From contig RPFO01000065.1 of NCBI GenBank assembly GCA_009746045.1, forward strand, positions 749,211 through 796,710: 47,500 nucleotides of DNA, in the 5' to 3' direction. The notes under the pieces were generated by a model. The model had not been told where the DNA came from. It searched no databases and was given only the letters and a program-made list of their open reading frames with translations. Made by a program: the position numbers and the translations under genes. The stretch comes from Mesostigma viride. Taxonomy: Eukaryota; Streptophyta; Mesostigmatophyceae; Mesostigmatales; Mesostigmataceae. Below are positions 1-8,519 of the stretch, piece after piece (within the stretch, counting starts at the first letter, position 1; each line of letters begins with the position of its first letter).

Positions 1-700
1 AGCGTGCAGGCGCGCGAGGGAGCCAGCCAGGAGACGGGCCCATCGCTGCCGGTGTCAAGTGCTCGCTGTATCGCGGAGGTGAACCCCTGCATCGGGATAG
101 GGAGCCTCCCAGTCATGGTCTATACGCTTGGTGGCGAGGATCTTGGACTGGCTTCAAGCATGAACATTACCCACAGACCTTTTATAGGGACTGTCCTGCT
201 GAGCCTCTGCCTGATGCTGGTCAGGCGGTCCGGTTGCCATGCTGGCTTTGTAGCCATCTATTGCACACTGCTGTCAGTTTCAACAGGCAACTGTAATTTA
301 TAACTGTGTAGGCCCTCCCATTTGTCTAGCTCGATGCCCGCGCGTGTGCGCCTTGTGTTGTGCCAGTACTGTCATGCTGACGCCTAGAATAAGGCATTCC
401 ATGCACAACACCATACCGCAGCGGTCCTCAGTATTTATATTATCTCTCTGCTCAGTGTAACCATCATTGGAGTGGTTCATGGTGCCTGCATACTGTGCTT
501 TGTACGACGGCATACTGGCTGCTTTTCTATTGCATCACGGCTTCAGGGTGAAATTTGCACATGTTGTCCCGATTGCTGGCCATTCGAAACCTTCTGCTTC
601 TTTTTGTTTTTTTTGTCTGGGCATTAACAGAACTAATAACAGGGCTAATACAACCGTGTCATGTCTTTCTTGTGACGCACTCATGCACTTCTACATGCAG
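1..700. other. No gene resolved; probably intron and upstream part of the gene ending at 805
   Basis: No reading frame here resembles a known protein. The short open frames lack consistent codon use and homology I can recognise. Since a terminal exon starts at 701 behind a good acceptor, at least the last few hundred bases are probably intron of that gene, whose earlier exons may lie left of the window. A T-rich stretch lies around 600-620. Confidence 0.4.
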
Positions 701-805
701 GATCCCAACGCCGACCTAAATGAAGTGTTTGACACTATTGAAAATGTTTTCAGCGCACCCGGCAAGCTCCTCGGTGGCCTTTTTGGCAACAAGGATAAGA
801 AGTAG
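701..805 (+). CDS. Terminal exon of an unrecognised gene (partial)
   Basis: Following a 3' splice site (ctacatgcag, ends at 700) the frame reads 34 codons, beginning DPNADLNEVFDTIENVF and ending in GLFGNKDKK before a TAG stop at 803-805. The piece is acidic and amphipathic, then Gly/Lys-rich, which looks like the C-terminal tail of a soluble protein. In-frame codons continue upstream of 701, but they are Cys/Phe-rich and unlike the tail, so I read them as intron. The rest of the gene would lie upstream on the same strand. I do not recognise the family and assign no function. The exon call rests on the acceptor and the change in composition only. Confidence 0.4.
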   Translation, partial: DPNADLNEVFDTIENVFSAPGKLLGGLFGNKDKK

Positions 806-954
806 GATTCCTGGAATTCTCAGCTACCAATTCGTGCTTGAACGGGCGCTGCCAATATGCATGAATTGCAGGCCACCTGAATATATTAAAACTGTTTGTC
901 CACGTGGAGCAGGGGCTCCCGTCCAGCAAGAGGATGCCTGGGTACCTGGGGTGG

Positions 955-1519
955 TCCTAGAGGGTACCTAAGCCGATGACCTTGACCTCCGTTTTCTTGC
1001 TGATCACAATCCCCATCGCCCGCGCTTCCTATGACAAGCTATCTAGCAGAGTTGGGCTGACTCCGGGGTCTGCGCGAGCGTCCTGCCATCAGCGTAGATT
1101 AGATCGCTCAGTCTGTAGGGTGGGTGCGCCGTAGCTGGCTACTCCGTGATAGCTCCATCCCTGGCGGGCGCCCCTTCACCGGGCAAATCGGGCTTGTGCA
1201 CGCCGGATAATATAGTCCACCATAATGATGAATTAATGCTAAGATGTGGAGAGAGCACACAGCCCTGCCACACCCCGGTGCGGACGCAGGTGCATGGAAC
1301 GCCGGAGTGACGCCGTATGTCGGCGGTACCTACGGGCCTGGGCTTGGGACGGGCCTTCCTAGAACTGGTGGATGACGGCTCAACAATGCATGTGTGTACG
1401 ATGGGATACCGTACAGGTGGAGCGTCCCATATATCTGTATCGAATGCCTTGGTGTAGTCTACGAGGGAATAATAGGAATGGCAAGAGGCCGGCCCCCGGG
1501 CAGACGCCGCCCACTTCAT
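955..1519 (-). pseudogene. LINE (non-LTR) reverse transcriptase fragment, inactive
   Basis: Read on the minus strand, three blocks typical of non-LTR reverse transcriptases appear in the right order. 'SLVDYTKAFDT' (around 1450) corresponds to the first catalytic Asp block. 'GVWQGCVLSP' (around 1265) corresponds to the GVRQGCPLSP block. 'DLIYADG' (around 1090) corresponds to the F/YADD box, followed near 1010 by 'MGIVISKKTEVKVIG', equivalent to the GLxIN..KTE motif. The YADD box reads YADG, so one catalytic Asp is lost, and a stop and frame changes separate the last two blocks. It is a dead fragment without its 5' or 3' end. Later LINE pieces at 7310, 26748 and 27395 are C-terminal regions of similar elements. 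Confidence 0.75.
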
Positions 1520-2091
1520 CGGTCAGGCGGCGCATGGTAATATGGTGACCATAATAAGTGAGACAACTATATACTAGCAACACAGTTGCGACCAACGCGG
1601 AAGCCCATCTGGGACTCATGCACATGCCCCCTTCTTGCTGTGCATCAAACAGGGATGAAAGGTACCTACGATCAAAAGTTGGTACCCCCGGTGACTCTCC
1701 CAACAGAGGGCATGTGAATGAATGAATCTGGGACTCACCGTAGGTGGGAGTCGAGGCCGGCACGCATGTGGTTCAGCAGCAGGAGACGCGTGAACTGTGA
1801 AGACTTTCAGCACACAGCTTTGGCGGGATCCTGAGGCATACGCCTCGTGGTAGTTGCTGGTATCGGCGCAGCGGCCCCCTTGCGCCCTTGTAGTTCATAC
1901 ATATGACCCGGACAGCGGTCCTCCACTTGCATCGGTGGGGGGAGGGCATCACGTATAGAATCCAGTTGCATGCACGTACATGATGACGATGATTGATAGA
2001 CAAGCCTGCCGCCCATGCAGTACCAATCATGAGACAACCAGCTCAGGGCAGAAATTATCTGGAGAATTTTCTGGACCACCTGGTAGCTCGA
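1520..2091. other. No gene seen; probable repeat-derived filler
   Basis: Short open frames only, none resembling a protein. The stretch lies between the LINE RT fragment and the SINE-like copies and may contain older, unrecognisable transposon sequence. Confidence 0.4.
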
Positions 2092-2188
2092 GCATTAAAT
2101 TAAATTAAATTAAATTGAAACATATCTCCGTTGGGAGTACATGCATGTAGCACATATCCCTGAGAAGGGGCACTGATACGGCTTTTAA
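2092..2188 (-). mobile_element. SINE-like element A, truncated copy
   Basis: On the minus strand this copy ends in an (AATTT)n tail (2096-2118 on the plus strand). Just before the tail is a conserved block with 'GTGCTACAT' and a CTCCCAACGGAG stem-loop. The same block is present in the copy at 2288-2494 and at the 3' end of the LINE at 26748-27090. Only the 3' hundred bases remain, consistent with 5' truncation. No coding capacity. Confidence 0.55.
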
Positions 2189-2768
2189 TTGCAGCCATGC
2201 CTAGATGATGTTTGCCTAGCTGTGCCACCATACCTAGTCACGTGCACTGCTTACACACGGTACACAACCAGCCATACCCTTAGCTTAACTAATTAATTAA
2301 TTAGGAACATAACTCCGTTGGGAGTATATGTAGCACATAGCCCTTGAAAAGGGGCATATGGCCTATAATACTTTTTGAGCTACTTCCTACAAGGGTGGGA
2401 ATGTAGACGACCCTTGCTCTAGGTGCACCAGGGCCGGCACCTGCATCCCCATGATCTATCAAGCTATGCCCAGCTAAGGGGGAGCCTGTCATGGACCCTT
2501 AGCTTAGCCCTTGTACAGCCATGCTACGTCGATCCTGGCTATGATCACATTACTTGCCCACGCCGTCCTTGTTATGATAGCTCACATGGGTCTTATTGCA
2601 CCCACAGAACTTGCCGGATCGTCTATCGTGTCCAATATCAGCTGTGGCATGCCTCTGGCATGAAGGATAAATGGGGTCTCTGCCCTTTCTTCCTGTTGTG
2701 CACATACAGGGCACTCCGGTGCTCCGTGACTCCCCTGAACAGGAGCGCGAGTTTTGATTGATTAATTA
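2185..2768 (+). mobile_element. 3' end of LINE family A (split by a SINE)
   Basis: Non-coding 3' region of a non-LTR element, present also at about 6978-7205 (plus) and 3776-4140 (minus). Shared landmarks in order are a 'cctagtcacgtgcac' block, 'acacaaccagccat', 'ccttagctta', 'gggtcttattgcaccc', 'gctgtggcatgcct', then a hairpin (gtgactcccc / gggagcacgag type) and a (TTAA)n tail. This copy is interrupted at 2288-2494 by a SINE-like element. The uninterrupted homologous site can be read on the minus strand around 4051-4070. Confidence 0.65.
2288..2494 (-). mobile_element. SINE-like element A with 12-bp target-site duplication
   Basis: A 207-bp insertion flanked by the 12-bp direct repeat ACCCTTAGCTTA (2276-2287 and 2495-2506). 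Reading the minus strand, it ends in GGAG..., a short spacer and an AATTAATT tail that abuts the left duplication, as expected for target-primed reverse transcription. Paralogous copies of the host LINE lack the insertion. There is no ORF. I find no clear tRNA A and B box, so the origin of its head is unknown. Its 3' end matches the LINE at 26748-27090, a likely mobilising partner. Confidence 0.7.
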
Positions 2769-2890
2769 ATTGCTTTTAATACATTCTGGGCAGTACTTCC
2801 TGCAAGGGTAGGGTGTAAACTACACCTGCTGGCCCTGGGTGCATGCTGCACAAAGTGCACCTGCACCACCATGATGTATCATACCTAAAA
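2766..2890 (-). mobile_element. SINE-like element A, fragment head-to-head with a LINE tail
   Basis: The sequence from about 2790 to 2890 matches the 5' part of the element at 2288-2494 (for example 'acttcctrcaagggt', 'ctgcayccccatgat' type blocks, minus orientation). Its AATT tail merges with the (TTAA)n tail of the plus-strand LINE copy ending at 2768. Either it inserted into that tail or recombination joined two tails. The hairpin block present in other copies is missing. Confidence 0.5.
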
Positions 2891-3054
2891 GGCCTCAGTA
2901 CGTGGCATGGGGTGGAAGATTGTTATGGCCAGGCTATGGCTAGGGCATGGCATCTCAGCAGGGAGCAACTCTCAGCATGGGCAAAGCATGACTAACTAGA
3001 TACTGCTATGCGTCATCTGGTGTGGGGCTCATCATAGGCACACATGTACATATG

Positions 3055-3300
3055 GCTAATTAGTGCTAATACGCAGCGCAGCCTGGCGGCTGCGCCACTA
3101 GCCCTGAAAATACGTCTGCAGCTCAGGCTGCAGCTTCTCCTTCCGGCCCTGAAGGCAGTGGTGACACTAGTCACGCGCACTGGTGGTCGCCCTGCATGGC
3201 AGGTCCCTCCCGGGCTTGCCTCGCCCCCTGCATCGCCTGAGCCCAAGCGCAGTCGCCCAGGCGAACCTAGCTGGTCCGAGCGGGACTTTGATCGATGTCG
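3055..3300 (+). mobile_element. LINE family A 5' region / ORF1 N-terminus fragment
   Basis: Homologous to 6353-6590 and 33108-33350. Shared coding blocks are 'QRSLA', 'NTSAA'-like Ala/Ser-rich text, 'GSGDTS'-like text, and 'SPxPKRSRP'. The frame is broken in this copy. It starts abruptly at about 3055 and gives way by 3362 to an unrelated LTR, so it is a fragment. Confidence 0.55.
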
Positions 3301-3775
3301 ACAGGTTATTCTCCACCATTGACGTCGACAGGCCCCGAGGGCCCGGCTATTTTGACCTGCCTGTTACGTCGCGTAACTTTTGTTGTGTTACGGACGTAAA
3401 TTAGGTCCTTGGTTGCCTCATGGCCATTCCGAATTAACAGTCCGTTGACTTTGCTAGGCTTGCGTGTAGTTAGGACCTTTTGGCCGGTTGTTACTGGGCC
3501 TTCTGACGCGGCAATTGTATAGTACTGTGGGCCGGTGCAGTCGCGCCGCGCTGCGTGTACTTTATTAGTGGTCCGTATCATTGACGGTATAGATCTGGAC
3601 ATGCGTTGGTCCTGTAGGCGAGGAGGGTCGATGTCGGCCCGAGCATACACGCATGTCGGCGGTCATTTATGCAGCCGTTGTCCTTCGTGAATTGCACTCG
3701 GCGTGTGTTATGGATATGTAACACTTTAAGCTTGGGTCATGGCGTATTAGTGTTTCCTTCGTAATATCCTGAATT

Positions 3776-5394
3776 AATTAATTAATTAAACTCGTGCTCC
3801 CGTTGCATGGGGAGTCACGAAGCACCGAAGTGCTTTTAATCCCTGTGTGTGCACAACAGGAGAAAGGGCAGAGACCCCCAGTCTCCTTCATGCCAAAGGC
3901 ATGCCACAGCTGCATTCGGGCACGTTAGCTAAACGGACACGCTAACGATCCGGCAATCTGTGGGTGCAATAAGACCCATGTGAGCATGGCATAACAAGGA
4001 GCGTGGGTGAGTAAACTGATCATAGCCAAGACGTAGCATGGCTGTACAACAAGGACTAAGCTAAGGCTACATGGCTGGTTGTGTACCGTGCGTTAGCGGT
4101 GCACGTGACTAGGTATGTTGGCACGGCTAGGCAAGCGTTCTAAGCATGGCTGCCATGGCGGCAGTGACTACCAATGGATACAAGCTAGGGCTATTAGCTA
4201 GTCTAGCCCGCGGGGGGCGTCTACATCTTGTGGTTGATCCGCCAAGTCCCCGCCCCTCCACCAGTACACCTTGGGCTTCTGGGGGTCCTGCTTGTGGCGC
4301 CGGAGGTACTCCGGCCACAGGTCGCGTCGCTGCTGCTGCTGAGCGGGGGTCAGGTCGTCGTCCAGCGTCCAGGTGAGGTCGTGCAACCGCTTGCGACGAG
4401 AGAGGAACCGCTGCTTGTCCTCACGGGAGGGAAAGGTGAGCAGAACTGGTGGGGGAGCCGCCTTGTCCCGTGAGTGGGGAAGGCGGTGACACCCACGCAG
4501 TTCTACCTCCTCACCTACCAGGCCCATGAGGGTAAGGAGCTGGTCCTTGAGCTCGTCGGCAAGGGAGGTTGACGTCTCACCTGGCTTCTGGGGGAAACGA
4601 CGCAGCACCACTCGGCACTCTCGCGGCGAGCGCCGGCGGTCGGTGGCCTCCCGTTGGTTGGCCTGGCGGTGGTCCTCCAGCTCCTGGAGCTTCGTGGCGA
4701 TGGCGTCGGTGGTGGAGGCGGTCGCTGACCGCAGCAGGTCCGCATGAGGAGAGGGGCGGGAGGTCGCCAGCATCCAGCCGGGGTGGCTGGGATGCAATGG
4801 TGGCCGTCTGCTCCGCTATCGACGAGCTTTGGGACCTGTGAGGCCAGGGCCTCGGTGTGAGCGGTGATGGCTTCAAGCTTCTTCATGAGCACGCCGCACT
4901 TGCCCTCCACCCGGTTGAGGCGATCGAGAGACAAGTGCAGCGTGCGTTTCAGATGCCTGCGCCGCGGTGTGCAGCGCCGTGAACTGGGGTTAATTGGAGC
5001 TTGTGGACGACCTTGGTTTCCACATTGGAGACCCGGGCCTCCACCGTGTTGAGCGTCGTGTTCAGCGAGGTGAGCTTCTCGGCCAACGGCCAGGTCACGT
5101 GCTCCTCCAGCACTGCTCGGATGTCACCCTTGGAGAGGGAGGAAGCCGATGTGGCTGTCGGCCGCGCAGGCTGGGCTGGGGCGCGGATCTTGGCGGCGAT
5201 TTTGGCCATAGGTAGCTGGTAGAAGCTGCACAGGATGGCGAGGCGGTGGAGGTCTCCCCTGGTAAAGAACCCCTCCAGGTTCTCGTCGGGGATGGGCCCT
5301 GTGGCCTCATGGAGCTTGCGTTCCTGTGCCAGGAAACGCACTATTTCGGCGCATTCTTCTGTGGACAGCTCTAGCCAGTGCTGAAAAGAAAAAA
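3776..5394 (-). mobile_element. ORF1-only LINE derivative (half-LINE) nested in the LTR
   Basis: A 1619-bp insertion between two copies of ATCCTGAATT (3766-3775 and 5395-5404), which is a 10-bp target-site duplication. In minus orientation it carries a broken ORF1, then the LINE family A 3' region with an AGCAC-TTCG-GTGCT hairpin (around 3825-3838), a second hairpin and a TTAATTAA tail abutting the left duplication. No reverse transcriptase lies between ORF1 and the 3' region, so the element could only have moved with enzyme from elsewhere. The left edge of ORF1 begins after a T-rich run resembling a splice acceptor (ttttcttttcag), so the source RNA may have been 5'-truncated or spliced. Confidence 0.75.
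4198..5394 (-). pseudogene. LINE ORF1 protein (L1 ORF1-like), frameshifted
   Basis: Three overlapping minus-strand frames together resemble a LINE ORF1 nucleic-acid-binding chaperone. First (5394 to about 4990) comes an N-terminal part with 'STEECAEIVRFLAQERK' and a heptad-like stretch 'LTSLNTTLNTVEARVSNVE' that could form a coiled coil. Next (to about 4800) is 'LDRLNRVEGKCGVLMKKLE'. Last (4797-4198) is an RRM/C-terminal-like part with 'ECRVVLRRFP', 'HRLPHSRDK', 'PVLLTFPSREDKQRFLSRR' and 'DDDLTPAQQQQRRDLWPEY', the pattern of L1 ORF1p C-terminal domains. Two frame changes (about 4950 and 4800) break it. The stop is at 4198-4200. The L1-like label follows from motif layout; clade is unproven. 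Confidence 0.65.
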
Positions 5395-5590
5395 ATCCTG
5401 AATTGAATTGGTGATGGCATATTATAGTCGAAGATTGTATTGAGAACTGAATCACGAGTCGCGTCCAAGGTCTTATCCTAGCTCAATATAGCTTCTCATC
5501 ACTAGGTACCCTCAGTCACTAGCTCAGGTAAAATCAGGCGAGGCTCTTGGGTAGGTAGTGAGATCTCGAGAGTAAGTCAGAGGTGTAACA

Positions 5591-6185
5591 ATGGAATCGG
5601 AGGTAGTTTAGTTAGGTGGGCACGACGGCGTTCCTTTGCAACAGTTAACTTATATGCCAGAGACCTTCCGCGGTCAGGATACCGAAGAACACAACTCCTT
5701 GACAGGTAATGGGTGGGCCGCCTGCAAGTTTACGGGGTAGTGCTGCCCGATTCGGGACACGCCCTGCATGGCTAGAAGTTAGACCTGCTCATAGCGGATG
5801 AAACCCTCACGTAGCTACTTCCTTTTTCCTCCTGCGTATGAGTTTCCTTATTAGACTGTGCTGTTTGACGTTACGGATAGTTGGTTAGACGGTTCAATCG
5901 TGCTGGATAGGAAGACGGTTAGCGTCTCTGCTGTAGATGACAGCTCTCTTTCCGTGCATGCTGCTGTTTTTCCTTAGATTTTCCTTCGTGCAGAACCGTA
6001 AGCCGGCTGTTTATTTACCAACGGGCGCTGGATTCAGGCTCGTCCTCGTGATTTCGGTGCACTTTGCTGGTTCATATTGATAATCTAGATAATGAATTCG
6101 TTACTCCGTCCGTCCCCTCCACGCCCTCCTGTGCATTAAAAAGGATTGAAGGGCTTACCTTTTATCCAAACGTATATCTTGATGA
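5591..6185 (+). mobile_element. Internal fragment of the Ty3/gypsy element
   Basis: Directly follows the LTR. Homologous to 36123-36480: shared blocks include TGGA.TCGGAGG (primer-binding site position), 'cttgacaggtaatgggtgg', 'gtagtgctgcccgattcgg' and 'gaagttagacctgctca'. Homology fades after about 5850, and no gag or pol frame is seen. The fragment ends near 6185, where the LINE family A 5' repeats begin. Confidence 0.65.
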
Positions 6186-6189
6186 GACA

Positions 6190-7210
6190 TGCACGAGCCA
6201 CGAGCTAGCCACGAGCCACGAGGTAGCCATGGCTGACGGCGGAGCTCATAACTTTCACGTTTGGGCACCGAATTCGGCTGTGAATATCACAATCGCTTCG
6301 TCTTTCTAAGACACGCACACTGATATAATTTTCCGAAGCTGTTGCGCAATATATGACGTGCAAACGCTCATCTGCGCAACGCAGCCTGGCGGCTGCGTTA
6401 AGCAATGAAAATACGTCTGCAGCTCCGGCTGCAGCTTCGCCCTCAGGTCTGGAAGGCAGCGGTGACACTAGCTAGTCACGCACTGATGGTTGCCCAGCCC
6501 CCCCCGGGGCTTGCCTCGCCATCTGCATCGCCTGAGCGGCCCAAGCGCAGTCGCCCTGCCGAGCCGCACTGGGACGAGATCGCCATTGACATCCATGGAT
6601 ATGGCTACTGGAATCGAAGCCCAGGAGTCTTCATGGAAGACGTGTTTTTCGACACGCGCGCACGCCTCGCTTGTAGCCCTGTGCTCGCACCTCATCTTCC
6701 ACAACCGCCATTGCATTGGGCCGCTGGCCAAATGGCACTCATTTGCAACCCCGCCGAAGCTCAGTCCCGCGTGTTCTTCGCTCGAGCTAGTCGCCCCGGC
6801 CGGCCAAGCTCCAGCGCCTCGCCCTCTGCTCCCTCCTTGGGCGTTCGGAAGACGAGATCTGGGCTCCCCCGGCCCACCGCCCCCCCCCACAGTCGCGACA
6901 GAAGCCATCGTCCGCACCCTCCTTAAGGAAGCTTTTGAGCAGCACGTGCCCCCCCTTGCCACAGATGTGGCGGCGCAATGATCACATTACTTGCCCACGC
7001 CGTCCTTGTTATGATATGCTCACATGGGTCTTATTGCACCCACAGATCTTGCCGGATCGTTTACCGGGTCCAATCGCAGCTGTGGCATGCCTCTGGCATG
7101 AAGGAGAAAGGGGGTCTATGCTCTTTCTTCCTGTTGTGCACACACAGGGATTAAAAGCACTTCGGTGCTCCGTGACTCCCCAACGGGAGCACGAGTTTAA
7201 TTAATTAATT
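6190..7210 (+). mobile_element. Internally deleted LINE family A copy
   Basis: Starts with tandem CACGAGC-type heptamers (6190-6225), then a leader shared with 32930-33107 ('gctgacggcggagctc', 'tgatataattttccgaa'). ATG at 6353 opens an ORF1 N-terminus (MTCKRSSAQRSLAAAL...) that stops at a TAG near 6476, where a 4-bp duplication of ctag shifts the frame. The downstream frame 6490-6981 retains ORF1-like blocks ('FSTRAHASLVALCS', 'AIVRTLLKEAFEQHVPPLA'). The copy then jumps straight to the family A 3' region from 6978, with TTCG hairpin (about 7156-7169) and TTAATTAA tail. ORF1's C-terminus and all of ORF2 are missing. Confidence 0.65.
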
Positions 7211-7309
7211 CTTGTTCTGCATAGCAGTCCACTAGCAAGAGAGAGGGAGTGAATGCGGTGTTCAAACTGAGCTGGCACCACTAGGTCGGCCAGCAACATC
7301 TGTGGGTAG

Positions 7310-7510
7310 TTCATGGCAGGTTTACCCAGCTTTCTAGGAATGTCCTTGGGGCCATGCAGGCCAAGTCAGGATATATGCCGCCCTGGTTGACCAAGCCGCT
7401 GGGGCCGGCCAGACCAAGGGCGGTGTCTACCTGACTGGTGCGAGCAAGATGTCCTACAAATGCTATCCTACGATGCCTAATCTCGTCTGAAATGCGAGGC
7501 ATACCCTGAT
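7310..7510 (-). pseudogene. LINE ORF2 C-terminal fragment
   Basis: The minus-strand frame contains 'ISDEIRHRRIAFVGHLART' and 'VDTALGLAG', matching 'IRHRRLGLAGHLARTDQVDT' of the better preserved LINE C-terminal region at 27395-27966. This region, downstream of the reverse transcriptase in LINE ORF2, is recognisable by its RRL..GHLAR motif. Only about 65 codons remain. Confidence 0.65.
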
Positions 7511-8519
7511 ACTCTAATGACCTATGTGTGGAAAACCCTACATTTCAAGGTACCTCTCGATTAATCTCGGCCCCCGCCCTCCGACCATTTGCTAATTTTG
7601 ACGAGCCAATTTTTACCCCGACTCGACAAACGCGGATAAGATATCAGCAGGCTCGAGCTACCATGGTCCGGATTCTAATTCCAGATTTCTGGCCTGCGCT
7701 GGTTGTCTTTTTTATATGAGGAGATCTAGGTAAGCAAATTCCGTACTAGATGCAAAAAATTTATCATTGTAATCCAAACTGCAGTTTCGGTATATCATCA
7801 GCATAAATTCATGTTACAGCAAGTTGTCTCATATATTGCTTAATAAAGCAAAAAATGCCTACGCAAATGCTGAAGTTATTCAATAAGCAAGGCACGAAGA
7901 TGTGACCGGGTCGCGGCTGTCCTGGACATCCGGGAAACATGCCGGCTCGCACATGTAAGCAGCTGTGACCTTCATAGGCTCCAAAAGTGGTCCCGTTCGC
8001 AAGCTGCCACGCACAGGCCACGCATATGTAACCTTGGGGAGCGCCATAGACCTAGACATGCATTTTGTGTGCACGTAGGAGATGCAAACAACTAGCTCTG
8101 CTCCAAATGATCAAGTGCCTGCCTCCCCCAGCCAGCAGTGCCGTCTTCTGGGCACACAGGCCATAGCAGAAACGCCCATGCACCAATATCTGACTCTGTC
8201 CACCATCGCATCAGGTGATGCAGAGCTATGGGATCTCCCACCAAACTGTCCTTGTGCCCCCCCCCGCCACCCCCCCCCCCCTTCCCTTTTCAAACATGAG
8301 AAGAGACTTTCACAAGACGGCACATGATCCCACCTCAGTTGCCGTATGCACGAGCAAGCTGGGCCACCTCATGCCCCCATCGCCCGACCGCCAAGTACAC
8401 CGCCCGTACCCGGTAGCCAAACATTACCACCAGATACATTGCCCACAACACTGCCCTGTCGCTACCAAGTACACTGCCCTCCCCCTGCCCAGCGCCACAC
8501 ACACATAATGTCAACGTGT
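7511..8519. other. No gene seen; right part probably RPN2 3' UTR
   Basis: Nothing coding is recognised. The part next to 8520 must include the 3' untranslated region of the minus-strand RPN2 gene. A candidate TGTAA-type polyadenylation signal on the minus strand (ttaca at 7814-7818) is distant; this signal is used by many chlorophyte algae, but the match is weak evidence. A C-rich run sits at 8257-8283. Confidence 0.4.

Larger units (their letters stand above)
3362..5590 (+). mobile_element. Ty3/gypsy LTR (older copy), split by a nested LINE derivative
   Basis: Begins TGTTACGTCGCGTAAC and ends TGTAACA, followed by one base and TGG at 5592, the same arrangement as the LTR at 35553-36122. Shared blocks include 'gttacggacgtaaattaggtc', cut here to 'acggacgtaaattaggtc', 'actagtggtcc'-like text, 'ggccatgtcggcccgagc'-like text and 'cactcggcgtgtgtta'. 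Without the 1619-bp insertion and its duplicated 10 bp, the LTR is about 600 bp, against 570 bp at 35553. It is diverged, so an older copy. No matching 3' LTR is in view; internal sequence follows to about 6185. Confidence 0.7.
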
